This document shows positions 35,753-46,519 of a stretch of DNA of 64,000 nucleotides, piece after piece. The DNA is taken from the NCBI GenBank assembly GCA_038049695.1, contig CP142451.1, positions 64,790,001 through 64,854,000 of the forward strand, in the 5' to 3' direction. The position numbers and the translations under genes were made by a program. Every line of letters starts with the position of its first letter. Position 1 is the stretch's first letter. This DNA is from Cinnamomum chago (Eukaryota; Streptophyta; Magnoliopsida; Laurales; Lauraceae). The notes under the pieces are model-generated. The model worked only from the letters and a program-made list of their open reading frames with translations. It did no database searches and was not told the DNA's origin.

Positions 35753-38140
35753 TCAAGGGTAGTACCGCTTCAAGAACTTTCCATTGATGGGCAGCATACA
35801 CCTGTCACCCTCCATGTTTAGAAGAGCGTACGCGCCGTTGGAAAAGACTTTGTCGATGACGAAAGGTCCCTCCCATTTTGGTTCAAATTTGCCTTTGGAT
35901 TTGTTGGCAAAAACCATTGGTCTTTTTACTGTAAGAACCAAGTCTCCCTTTTTGTAGGCGCGTTGCCTGAACTTCTTGTCAAAAGATCCTGCCATGCGTG
36001 CTTGGTAGAGTTCAATGTTTTGTAGAGCTTCGAGCCGTCTCTCATCGAGATTATCCAGCTCTTGAAGTCTCAATTTGACATTGCTTTCTTGTGTCATGTC
36101 ATTTTGTAGAGATACCCTTAAGGAAGGAATTTGAACTTCCAAAGGGACAACAGCTTCGCATCCATAGACCAAGGAGAATGGTGTGCTATGGGTTGGTCCT
36201 CGAACGGTGGTTCGATAGGCCCACAAAGCTTCAGGCAGTTTGTCGCCCCAATCTCTTTTGTGACTAGAGACCATTTTCTTGAGGATTTTGCAGAGCGTCT
36301 TGTTGAAGGCCTCTGCTAGTCCATTCGCTGCCGGATTGTACGGAGTTGAAGGACAACTTTGGATTTTGTATTTGTCGCAGAACCTGTAGAATCTGTGATC
36401 CCGGAATTGCGGTCCGTTATCATGGACGAATCTTTTAGGTATGCCGAAGCGACAAATGATATTAGTGCGCAAGAATTGAAGGACAGATGAGGTCTTCATT
36501 TTGTTGAGCGCGAATGCTTCTGACCACTTGGAGAAATAATCCGTAGCAGCGAAAATGAAGCGATGACCTTTGCTTGATGGGGGAGAGATAGGACCTATGA
36601 TGTCCATACCCCAGGCTTCAAAAGGCCATGAGATTGCTGTAGGATGTAGCCATTCCGGAGGCATGTGGACATAATCTCCATGAACTTGGCATTGTTGGCA
36701 GCGCTTAGCAAATTGCATTGCATCAGCCACCATGGTAGGCCAATAATAACCTAACCTTTTTATCTGATCGTAGAGCTTAGGCCCAGCCTGATGGGCTCCA
36801 CAAAGACCAGCATGTACTTCTTTGAGTGTTTCTTCAGCTTCTTGTTGTGACAAGCAGCGTAGAAGTACTCCATTGTAGGATTTCCTATAAAGCATTTTTG
36901 AAGGAATATCCAAATGAAAGTTTGGGGTTCGCCTTTGGATGCTTACCCGCTCTTTTGGATCCTCAGGTAGGATTCCGAACATGATGTAATCAATGAACGG
37001 ATCCCTCCAGTCGCCGATCAGAGGTTTAAGGACGGAGATCCGACTTCCAACCACTTGGTGGCATTCAGCAACTGCTTGATGTGTGTTGAGATGAGGGAGA
37101 ATCCTTTTTTGACACATTGTAACTTGCATGTTTTCCCCTTCTTGGATTGCCATAGACGCAGCAATTCCAGCCAGGGCATCTGCACGAATGTTTTCACCTC
37201 TGAGGATGTGGGTGATGTGACAGATGTCGAACTTTTGTCGAAGCGATTGTGCCTTGTTGTAGTAAGGCAACAGATCGGGCTTCCGGACTTCAAATTTCTG
37301 ATTCATCTGGTTGACGATCAATTGAGAGTCTCCAAAAGCTTCCAGCGTAGTGATGCCGGATTCAAGGGCGAGCTCCAATCCTACGATGAGGGCTTGGTAT
37401 TCAGCTGCATTGTTTGAACATGGTCCCAGTAGCGAGAATGCGTGTGGAATCATGTATTTGTCGGGACTAACAAAGAGAATGCCAATTCCCGATATTTGAT
37501 TTCCCTTTTCATTTGTCCTGGTTGCGCCATCGAAGTACATGTGCCAGGAAGCATTTGATAAGGAAGTCTCCACACTGTAGACCGGTTCGTCTGGGAGGTC
37601 ATCCCTGAGTGGAGAATCTTTAGGCAATGGATGCTCCGCGAGGAAGTCTGCTAGAGCTTGGCCTTTGATTGCTTTTTGTGGTACATACCTAATGTCAAAT
37701 TGTGACAGGAGGATGGACCATTTTGCCAGTCGGGCATTGAGAGAACCTGCTTTTGTGACAAGGACCTTTAGGAGGTTGATCCTCGAAATCCGGTACACTG
37801 TGTTGGATAGCAGGTAGTGACGCATTTTTTGTACGGCGAACATCACTGCCAAGCATTCTTTTTCGACTAGAGAGTAGCGATGCTCTGCACCTATCAACAT
37901 GCGGCTAAGGTAATATAGAGCAACTTCTTTTCCCTCGTCATTCTTTTGTGCGAGTAGAGCGCCTAAAGAACAGTCAAGGGCTCTTGTGTACAAGAGGAAT
38001 GGTTTTCCAGTTGTGGGGGCAGCCAACACTGGAGGTTTAGTCAGGTATGACTTGATGTCCTGGAACGCGGCTTCACATTCAGCATCCCAGACAAAATCGA
38101 CACCTTTCTTCATTAACCGAGAGAATGGATGACACTTCCC
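35753..38140 (-). pseudogene. pol: Tat pol, C-terminal part: RNase H, second RNase H, integrase
   Basis: About 795 codons downstream of a TAA at 38141-38143. Counting from the ATG at 38113, the classical gypsy RNase H lies at about 40-150 (LLYTRALDCSLGALLAQ, LVEKECLAVMFA). The second, archaeal-type RNase H runs about 192-320 (MYFDGATR, NNAAEYQALIVGLELAL, GDSQLIVNQM, RADALAGIA). The integrase zinc domain follows (VHAGLCGAH with CQQC), then the core with D504, D565 and E601, a D-D-35-E spacing. A C-terminal domain continues to the stop at 35753. The doubled RNase H is the hallmark of the Tat lineage. The part is intact in itself, but the stop upstream would prevent its synthesis with RT. Confidence 0.93.
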
Positions 38141-40645
38141 TTATAGGTTGGAGATGAACCGTCGAATGTATGCCAATCTTCCTTGGAGCCCTTTTAATTG
38201 TCTTAGGGTTCTTGGAGATGGCATTTCTAGGATAGCGTTGACTTTGATGGGGTCAAGCTCTATGCCAGCTTTCCATACTATGAATCCGAGAAACTTACCC
38301 GATGAAACACCGAAGAAGCATTTGAGGGGATTCATTCGCAGTTTGTGTTTGCGAAGTCGGAGGAAGACTTCTCGAAGATCTTTGAGATGGTCTTCTTTTC
38401 TTTTGCTTTTGACGACGAGGTCATCGACATAACATTCGACCGTCTTGTGCTGCATATCTTGGAATATCTTCATCATAGCCCTCTGATATGTAGCGCCGAC
38501 ATTCTTCAGACCGAATGGCATGACAGTGTAGCAATACACGCCAAACGGGGTCCGAAATGCTGTGTGTTTTTCATCTTCAGGATGCATCTTTATCTGATTG
38601 TAGCCAGAGAAGCCATCCATGAATGTCATTCGCTCGAACCCACAGGTGTTGTCGATCATCACCTCCGGTATAGGGAGCGGGAATTCATCTTTTGGGCATG
38701 CATTGTTTAGGTCTCTGTAATCAATGCAGATCCTGATTTGCCCATTTTTCTTTGTCACGGGGACGATGTTGGCCAACCATTCAGGATGCTGTTCCTCACG
38801 GATGAAGCCAACGCTTTTGAGTTTTTGAGCTTCTTGTTCAATTTTGTCCATCATGTCAGGACGGAACCTTCTTTGGCCTTGTTTGACAGGCTTGATATCT
38901 TTTTGAAGATTGAGTTTGTGGACTGCTATTTTGGGGTCTAAGCCAGGCATCTCAGCGTAAGACCATGCAAAACAATCAACGAACTCATGAAGAAATGCGA
39001 TATACTCGGGTAACTCATCATCCTTTATATTCTTGCTTATGAATACAGGACGTGGGTTATCAGGTGTTCCCAAGTCTATCTTTTGAACAGAATCTTCAGT
39101 TGGAAGGTTTGAAGGTGGTTCCCCCACAATATTTTCGGAGGCTTCTAGCCCAACAAAGCCTTCTGGAGTTCCAAAGGTATCTACAGACCACGGCTCTGCT
39201 TTTGTCCATGGGTCTTCTTGATTGGTACTTTTCTCAAGATTTGCTATGAGATGGTCCCAATCACCTGTTGAAACTATGTCGAAGTAGGGCACTTCTTTTG
39301 GAGACAGTGGTTCTTCTGGGCCAGAGAACCATGTGCCTGTATCATCGGACAATTCCTCTTCATCATCAGAGAAATCGTACCAATTGGATGAACTTCCTGG
39401 ATCCTTGATGGTCAACTCTTCAAAGAGATATCCAGGGAGATCGATGTCTTCATTAATATGAGATGTTGAGGCTTGGTTGGCAAGACGACTTTGCAGCCTT
39501 TGTGTCAACTGTCTCAAGGGAGCGTCAGGATCATACCCCAGCCCATGTGAAGACTTTTCTATGTGGCGGTGGGGTTTCCAACCTTCCAGTTGACTTTTGG
39601 TAAGGGTTGGTTCCAATGGCGTGATAATACCACGGCCATCTCCCAAACCGATTGGGTTCTGAGCGTCGTAGCCCATTTTCTTCATGATAGCTTGTGCCAT
39701 TGGACTATACAGGGATAGTTGAGGCATACCTTCATTTTGGAAAGGTTCAAGCGAAGAATTTGATGAAGAAACTCCCGATTTATGGAAGAAGATTGGCTTT
39801 TCTTCTGCTGATGTTGTTGGAACAACGAAGGAAGCAGATGTCAGATCTTCTATGTCAACGGTTGTCTCCATCGGAGTGAGAGCGGGCTGAACTTGTTGAT
39901 CATCAGCTTGGCTTGACGATGTGTCGTCTTCTGGCTCTGGGTCCGAATCCGTGTCTTGCAAGATAGATACGAAAGAGATAGCAAACTTGCCCCCAGCCTT
40001 TTGTTTTGTCTTCTTTGCTTTAGTGGTGATCACCAGAGGCTTTGAAGACTTGAGGGAGACCATGAAGGGAGATTGATTATTCTCTTCGGTTTTGATAGAG
40101 GGTTTGTTTTCTTCCGGTGATTGCTGAGGAGCCTTGCCTTTGTCTTTCTGGAGATTTTCGGCAAAGGGTGTTGTTTCTTCCTCCCTTTCTTCTTTTTCAT
40201 CTTTGTACATCTGAGCATCTGCGAAATAGACTTCTTTCCCTTTGAAGGGCTTTTTGTCTGCAAACACTCGATGTATCAAGCCGTCATTGCCAACGAACTT
40301 GATGCACTGATGTAAAGTCGAAGGGACAACACCATTCTCGTGTATCCAGGGGCGTCCGAGAAGGATGTTGTAGCATGAAGGGTTCTTTATTGCATAGACA
40401 GTGACCTCGGAGATAAGATCACCGATTTGCAACTTGAACCTGATTTTGCCGATCGGCCTTTGAGCGCTGCCATCATATCCAAAGATGGACACAGACGTGT
40501 GGCTCAGCTTGCTAGGCGGAATGCCCAGTTCTTCGAGTGCCGAAGTGGAGATGAGGTTGAGTGCAGAACCTGGATCGATCTGGATTCTGCGTACTGGCAC
40601 CTCTTTGATGTACCCGGTGAAGTACAGGGGTCGGTTGTGCTTTGT
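38141..40645 (-). pseudogene. pol: Tat pol, middle part: protease, G-patch and reverse transcriptase
   Basis: An open stretch between in-frame TAG (40646-40648) and TAA (38141-38143). From the ATG at 40600, an aspartic-protease region opens with IQIDPGSALNLIS, where DPG replaces the usual DTG/DSG, and continues to ILLGRPWIHE. An acidic linker follows, then a G-patch-like motif around residues 305-355 (MKKMGYDAQNPIGLGDGRG, later GLGYDPDAP). RT runs from about 560, with LPIPEVMID, FMDGFSGYNQIKM, YCYTVMPFGLKN and the catalytic YVDD at 38420-38431 (residues 724-727). The ATG at 40600 is not a biological start, because the frame continues upstream through the stop. All RT motifs look intact. Confidence 0.93.
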
Positions 40646-40648
40646 CTA

Positions 40649-42475
40649 GCCTAGCAGGAGGTCTTCCTTGGTGAAGGTGATGGTTGCACTTGCTGCTTTT
40701 TGAACCGAGAGGCATTCGATGCAGGATCCCTCAGTTTTTTTCTTTTCTCCTTTTGAGGGAGTTTTTGATTTTTTGACCCTATAGTCCATTTCAATTTGTA
40801 GGACTTGTGGGGCATGTTTGTCGACATCCGCATCCAGCATTTATAGTTCTGAAATGAGACTATCACGAGTCTGTGGTGACATTCATAATAAGTCTAGGAT
40901 GTGCAGACGTGCAGGTATGTGTTTGAAGTGCTGAATCAAGTCGTACTTGAAAGCCTCCTTGGGGCCTGCATTTTCATTATTCTTGCCACTAGGGGCGTTT
41001 ACAGCTTGTTTTCCTGAAGGATTTACATAAGAAGCAGAAGGTTGGTTGTAGTTTTTATGGTAATCCCGACCAGAACGGGTACCTCTACCAACTTCAAGAG
41101 CTTCTGGAGAAGGGTCTTTGTTTGGAAGATCACCCTCGAGATCGAGGGGTTGTTCCTTCTCATTTGCTGAAGATGTCTCTGTGTCAGCATTGCCATCTTC
41201 AGTAATTGTGTTGCATGGAGCATTTTCCGGGAGCAAGTCCTGAACAACATCCAGCAACTTTCCTTCTTTATCGAATATTTTGTTGGTCCAGACATCACCG
41301 ATGAGATCGGGCATTTGGGACCAATTGACCGGATTTTCTCTGAAGAAGATTTCACCGGCTTGAATTTCTTCAAGGTGATCAGTCGGAAAAGGTTTGAGTT
41401 CCGATGTCACTGTTCCAGGAGACGAAGCCTGAGAAGGTGTGGTTCCAGAGGAATTATCATCCTGAGCTATTGCATTGCAAGTAACTTTGACGGAAGATGC
41501 CTCCAAGATGAACTGTTGCGAATCAGATTCGTCCTCAGATGTAAGAGGATCATCGATCCAACAGCTTTCTTCATTTTTCGGGGTTACCGGAGGAGATTCC
41601 TGTAGATTTTCAGGAACTTCCGGTGCTGGGTTGGGACGAAGCTGGTTGATGCGACCTTGTTCTTGCTCTATAGCAAGGTGCTGCAAGATCCTTGCGTATT
41701 CACCGAGATCAGGCATGGGGGCCAAATCTTCTTCTTCGTCTGCTCCTTATGGTTCAACATGGTTGGGTTCCACTGGAGTATTTTCTTGGACAGCCTGTTG
41801 GTCTTCTTCATCATCAGACCAGGATCCTTGCGACTGTAATGGGTTATACCAGATTACTGGCATAAGATGAGATTCAGGGATCCATTCCTCGTCGGAGAGA
41901 TATTCTCCTGTTTCGAGGGATTCCTCCCACTCATCGATGTCGCTAGCGGTGTCACTGGACTCGTATCCATCCATGGGGAATCCGACCACCGAGTTGCAAG
42001 AGTATGATGCCCCCTGCATAGTTTCATTTTTGAGGTGTGGTGGCATGAAATCACCAAGAGTGAATTTTCTTGCCGCTTTTGAAGTCTTAGGAGAGGACTC
42101 TTCTGTTGTCCCCAGTGAAGCGATAGAGGAGGTTTCTGCCTTTTCAGCGACTTCTTGCTTTTTCGGAGCTTTCTCCTGCTGTTTGAGTTTGCGGAGTTGT
42201 CTCCTGGCTTGCCTTCGTTGTCGAGCGGTTGGCTTTGTTTTGACGACCTCCCAATTTTCATCTTCTAGGATATCGGGGTGTACCCATATGGGCTGTCCAT
42301 CTGTTGTTGGATATGGAACCAACTCTTGGGACGTTTGGGTCATCTTTATCACCTTGAAGGAAGTAGTGATCTTCTCTTTTGGTGATTTTTTGTTTTTGTC
42401 CACACGACACCATGTTGACGGAGGCAGACCCATAGTTCTTGTCGAAGGTGATGACTCCGTTTTTCCACATCTCAT
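40649..42475 (-). pseudogene. pol: Tat pol, N-terminal part of unknown function
   Basis: The same frame as the rest of pol, broken by TAA at 40841, TGA at 40883 and TAA at 41747. The product is basic at first (RQRRQARRQLRKLKQQEK), then acidic and low-complexity (S/E/D/P-rich). It includes LAPMPDLGEYARILQHLAIEQEQGR and ends in a K-rich stretch before the protease. I recognise no catalytic domain. It probably links gag and protease in the polyprotein. The frame overlaps the end of gag (42258-42475) in the +1 direction, so pol is reached by a frameshift, a separate start, or an indel mutation in a once continuous frame; sequence alone does not say which. Confidence 0.7.
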
Positions 42476-44750
42476 TTATCTTCTCTCTCACAACAAAGCA
42501 TTGAATGAGAGGATGCGAGACCATCTGATGGTATGGACAGTACCGAGGATCGTTGGTTTTGCCAACATCTCCTGGTCTTTTGGGGTCAGGCAAGGTGAGT
42601 TTACCGTTTGCGAGAAGTGCCTCAAAGATTTCTTCAACATCTTCATCGAACGGGTATTTCTTCTCTACTCGTTCTTTGAAGGCATCAGAGAGTTCAAGCT
42701 TTTTACCTGCAGCTTTGTTTTCAGCTTTCTTTGGCTGCTGAGGAGCTGACTTGGTTTGCACATTGAGAACCTCCTTTTTCTTTCGTTTTGAGGTTGCAAT
42801 GGCAGTCGGCTCTTTCTTTGATGATTTCTGACTGTTGAGGTCTTTGATCACCGTTTCAGCTTCCATAGCTGCTTCCAGGAGTTCTCCCAGGTTCTTTGAT
42901 TTGTTGCCGATGATCATGGAGCGGATTCTTGCTCTCATGTTGTTTCGGCAGATGTCGACCAGTGACGCTTGTGGCAGTACATCGGAGCATTTGTATGCCA
43001 TTGCCTTCCACTTGTGAATGAAGTCATATGTTGACTCACTCTCTCCCTGTTTTAGGCTGCAGAGCTGCGCCATAGTAACAGGATGATCCTCACCTTTGAA
43101 GTGGGTTAGGAAGCGTGTCTCCAGCATGGCCCAATTTTGAATGGAGTCCTCCGGCAGAGTGGTGTACCAATCAAAGGCCGTACCTTTTAGGGTACTTGCA
43201 AAGAGGCGGATTTTGAGGGCATCTTGATCCACAATAGCTCCCGTCAGGATCTTGAAATGGATGACGTGTTGTCTGGCTGAACCTTTCCCCGTATATGTTT
43301 GGAGAGTAGGTTGCTTGAATTTTGTAGGGAACGGGATTGAGTCCATCCACAAGGGATATGGTGGCTTGATCCCATGCTCCTTTAGTATATCCTCTTCTTT
43401 TGCTTTGGCGAGGATATCGTCAACGTCCTTTTTGGTAAGGGCGCGTGACTCACTGTTTTCCGCATTCTCCTCGTCGCCTTGATGGCTCGGAGGAGCTTCA
43501 TTGTTTGGCGGACGTTGGATAGTGAGAAGGAGGTTTTCCATTAGGGCCTCTATTCTCTGCTGTCCTTGTTCCAGCTGCTGGATGCGTGCAGCTACGTCAT
43601 CATGTGGCGGAGGTTGCTCAGCATTTGTGACCAAGATGTTCATTCTTCGAGAGTCGAAAGAGGATACAGTCTTGGTGACTGAGTTGGAGCTCATTCTTTT
43701 AGATGAAGAGCTCGAGGAGTGATTACTCCGGTGTCCTTGACTTGAACGAGCGAGAGAATCTTCTCGATGTCTTCTTGTCCGAGTGACGCTGCGAGTCACC
43801 GGTCGTCTGACATGGATTTTAGTTGCTGACTTTTGATGTCTTCTGGTTTTTCCAACCATATGGACAACAGCAACTTGATTGGGTCTTTCTTTTTCAACCC
43901 ATTTTTTGGAGACCTGAAGTGCAGAATGCTGGGTTCTTTGCTTCTCTAGTCTCTTTTGTCGATATGCCACGCGGCGGCGCATACGACGAGTAATTTGAGC
44001 TTCAGTTAGCTCCGGCTGTGCTCTGGCAATGAAGGACGTAGTCCCTGGTGCGCAGCAGCCGAGCTTGTCTTCTTTGAAGACTGGCAGGGACAGGATCTGG
44101 ACGCGGTCCTTTGCCTGCCGAAGCGAAGCTTTGAATTTGGAGAGTTCGGCTCCTGTTGAGAGGAAGGGTCGACTCGCAGGTGTGCAGGCCTTGGCAGGTT
44201 CTTGCGGAGGCCTGATGATGCATGACTTGATTTTGGGCTTGTAGGAGCAAGCCGGCTCATGCTGAGTTGGTTTTGTTTGGCGGAGGGTAGGTTTCTCCTC
44301 TTTCATGTAAGCAAGAGGGCAGAATTGGTTCTCCTTGAGAAGGGCCAAGTAGGCTGGCTTTGCAGATTTTTGTGACCTTCTTTGTTTGGGTGAAGGTCTT
44401 GGGGACCAAGTCTTTGAGCAGACCTGGTTTCTTGTAGGTTGAGGCTTTGCAGGAGCGCTACGGGCCTCAGGCTTCTTGATGATCGCCCTTGGTATCACTG
44501 TAGTGATACGTTGAGGGGCGGTTCTCTGCTTCTTGGCAGGTGCAGTTTCTTCTGCGGGTAGTGGGAATGGTCCCAATGACCCGAAGACGATGGTCCGGGG
44601 AGTTGAGGTCGACCCGGTGTTCTGGGAGTCGCCAAGGGTGGTGATGCTTTGGCAACTGGCGGGGCGCTTGTAAGTGCGCTTGGTTTGTTTGTCTTGGAGC
44701 ATGAGCTGGTACTTGTTCTCATCAAAGGTGATGGTTAATGAAGCTGCCAT
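42258..44750 (-). CDS. gag: Tat gag
   Basis: Structural protein of the virus-like particle, uninterrupted. I choose the ATG at 44750 (MAASLTITFDENKYQL); an in-frame ATG at 44792 would add 14 residues. The N-terminal half is very basic and rich in K, R, P and Q (about 250 residues with several RRxR stretches), unusual for a gag and possibly RNA-binding. A coiled-coil-like stretch lies near 43560. The retrotransposon-gag core follows (near 43340-42890: LQTYTGKGSARQHVIHFK, TAFDWYTTLPEDSIQNWAMLETRFLTHF). A C/H cluster near 42500 (YCPYHQMVSHPLIQC) stands in for a zinc knuckle, as in other Tat/Athila-type gags. The 3' end overlaps pol. Confidence 0.88.
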   Translation of the reverse strand: MAASLTITFDENKYQLMLQDKQTKRTYKRPASCQSITTLGDSQNTGSTSTPRTIVFGSLGPFPLPAEETAPAKKQRTAPQRITTVIPRAIIKKPEARSAPAKPQPTRNQVCSKTWSPRPSPKQRRSQKSAKPAYLALLKENQFCPLAYMKEEKPTLRQTKPTQHEPACSYKPKIKSCIIRPPQEPAKACTPASRPFLSTGAELSKFKASLRQAKDRVQILSLPVFKEDKLGCCAPGTTSFIARAQPELTEAQITRRMRRRVAYRQKRLEKQRTQHSALQVSKKWVEKERPNQVAVVHMVGKTRRHQKSATKIHVRRPVTRSVTRTRRHREDSLARSSQGHRSNHSSSSSSKRMSSNSVTKTVSSFDSRRMNILVTNAEQPPPHDDVAARIQQLEQGQQRIEALMENLLLTIQRPPNNEAPPSHQGDEENAENSESRALTKKDVDDILAKAKEEDILKEHGIKPPYPLWMDSIPFPTKFKQPTLQTYTGKGSARQHVIHFKILTGAIVDQDALKIRLFASTLKGTAFDWYTTLPEDSIQNWAMLETRFLTHFKGEDHPVTMAQLCSLKQGESESTYDFIHKWKAMAYKCSDVLPQASLVDICRNNMRARIRSMIIGNKSKNLGELLEAAMEAETVIKDLNSQKSSKKEPTAIATSKRKKKEVLNVQTKSAPQQPKKAENKAAGKKLELSDAFKERVEKKYPFDEDVEEIFEALLANGKLTLPDPKRPGDVGKTNDPRYCPYHQMVSHPLIQCFVVREKINEMWKNGVITFDKNYGSASVNMVSCGQKQKITKREDHYFLQGDKDDPNVPRVGSISNNRWTAHMGTPRYPRR

Positions 44751-46499
44751 TGTTAGTTTTTTGGAAAACTTCTGAAACAAGACCATATCCATTAGTAATC
44801 ACAAGAATATGGTGATCATAAATGGAAAATACTATGGTTTCGCCTCTTCAAGTCGCCCGAGGGGACATGGCCCAGCCCAAGCAACATGAGGAAGGCAGAA
44901 AAGCCATAGAGGGCACAATTGTTCTAAACGCAGGTAGGGTCAGCTCAGAATGAGCGTCCCAGTGACTGCTAGAAGCAATTGTGAACCTTAATTCAAATTA
45001 CCGAGAAGCAAAGCTCACTCAAGGTAAAATGATATAAGGTTGAGATACAAATGTGTCGGTTGCGAATACAGTAGACCCGAAAGGGCGTACTAGCACCGTT
45101 AGGCACAAATGTTGCAAATCGCATCCTTGGAAAGGACACGAGATGGGATTTTTGAAAGGTCAAGATTGGATTCATAAAAGAGAGCAAATGGTATTCCAAT
45201 CCGAAAATGAGCTCAACATTTCTGCGAGCTCGAAAGTCCGAAAAGAAAGGGACCAGGATTTCTCAAATGTGAATCCAAAAGTGACGGAAGTTTTTTTTTT
45301 TTTTTGAAAGTGTCAAGATTGGGCTTATAGAAGAGAGCAAATGGTATTCCAATCCGAAAATGAGCTCAACATTTCTGCGAGCTCAAAAGTCTGAAAAGGA
45401 AGGAACCAAGATTTCTCAAATATGAATTCAAAAGTGACAGTGGTTTTTTTGTTCCTTTTTTTTTAAGAGATTTTTTTTTTGAAGATTTTTTTTAAGAGTT
45501 CACATAGATCTCCAATTCGATCTTATGAAACATCAGTTGATAGATCAGCCCCCAGGTAAGGGTAGGATTACTTAATGAACCCGTTTGGAGGACCCTTGCC
45601 TAGAACAGTCTAGCTGTCTCCACACTCTGGACAAGGCTTTTCTTAGATCCACTTTGGTCAAAGAACGCAATTGGTGCAACCTTAGTGGGTTTTTTTTTTT
45701 GAAAGATTTTTTTTATGGATTCATAGAAGAGAGTGAATGGTGTTCCATTCCGAAAATGAGTTCAACATTTCTGCGATCTCGAAGTCCGAAAAGGAAGAAG
45801 CCAAAGTTTCTCAACTTAAACCCAAAAGGGAGAAATCTAAAGTTTTTTTTTTTAAATCGATTTTTTTTGTGGATTCATAGAAGAGAGCGAATGGTGTTCC
45901 ATTCCAAAAATGAGTTCAACATTTCTGCGATCTCGAAGTCCGAAAAGAAAGAAACCAAAGTTTCTCAACTTAAACCCAAAAGAGGGAAATCTGAAAAAAA
46001 AAAATTAAAATCGATTTTTTTTTTTGTGGATTCATAGAAGAGAGCGAATGGTGTTCCATTCCGAAAATGAGTTCAACATTTCTGCGATCTCGAAGTCCGA
46101 AAAGGAAGAAACCAAACTTTCTCAACTTAAACCCAAAAGAGAGAAATCTGAAGTTTTTTTTTTAAATCGATTTTTTTGTGGATTCATAGAAGAGAGCGAA
46201 TGGTGTTCCATTCCGAAAATGAGTTCAACATTTCTGCGATCTCGAAGTCCGAAAAGGAAGAAACCAAAGTTTCTCAACTTAAACCCAAAAGGGGGAAATC
46301 TGAAATTTTTATAAATCAGATTTTGTTTCTTTTTGAGAATTTTTTTTTTTTGAAACAAGAAAGACTGAACATAAACTCAAAAGAAGATATTTCCAAGAAT
46401 CCCATCTCGTGTGTTTTTTTTTAGATGCAAGATCCAACATAGGACACCAACTAAAAAGGAGCCAAAGAATCCAAGCATCGTGTTCTCAAATGAACAGAG
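44751..46499 (-). other. 5' leader of the Tat-type element
   Basis: About 1.75 kb between PBS and gag with no supported gene. It is dominated by tandem repeats at 45168-46300 and by short poly-T tracts on the plus strand. The remaining part (44760-45160) shows nothing I recognise. Translations of the repeats are shadows. Confidence 0.75.
45168..46300. repeat. Tandem repeat, ~155-bp unit, six copies
   Basis: Units start near 45168, 45327, 45719, 45874, 46030 and 46182. Each holds TTCATAGAAGAGAGCGAATG, a TTCCATTCCGAAAATGAG block, TTTCTGCGATCTCGAAGTCC and AAACCCAAAAG. They are separated by T-rich runs of different length. The gap between the second and third contains unrelated sequence. The last four are nearly identical. 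The unit differs from the 158-bp repeat of the LTR. Confidence 0.93.
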
Positions 46500-46519
46500 T
46501 CCCACCGGGTATGCCAACT
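46500..46519 (-). other. Candidate primer-binding site of the Tat-type element
   Basis: The minus strand next to the LTR reads AGTTGGCATACCCGGTGGGA. It includes a TGG start two to three bases from the LTR edge, as a PBS should. I cannot match it to a particular tRNA by eye. Confidence 0.5.

Noticed and set aside
41937-42749. Plus-strand open frame of 270 codons
   Set aside because: Antisense shadow of the Tat gag-pol region.
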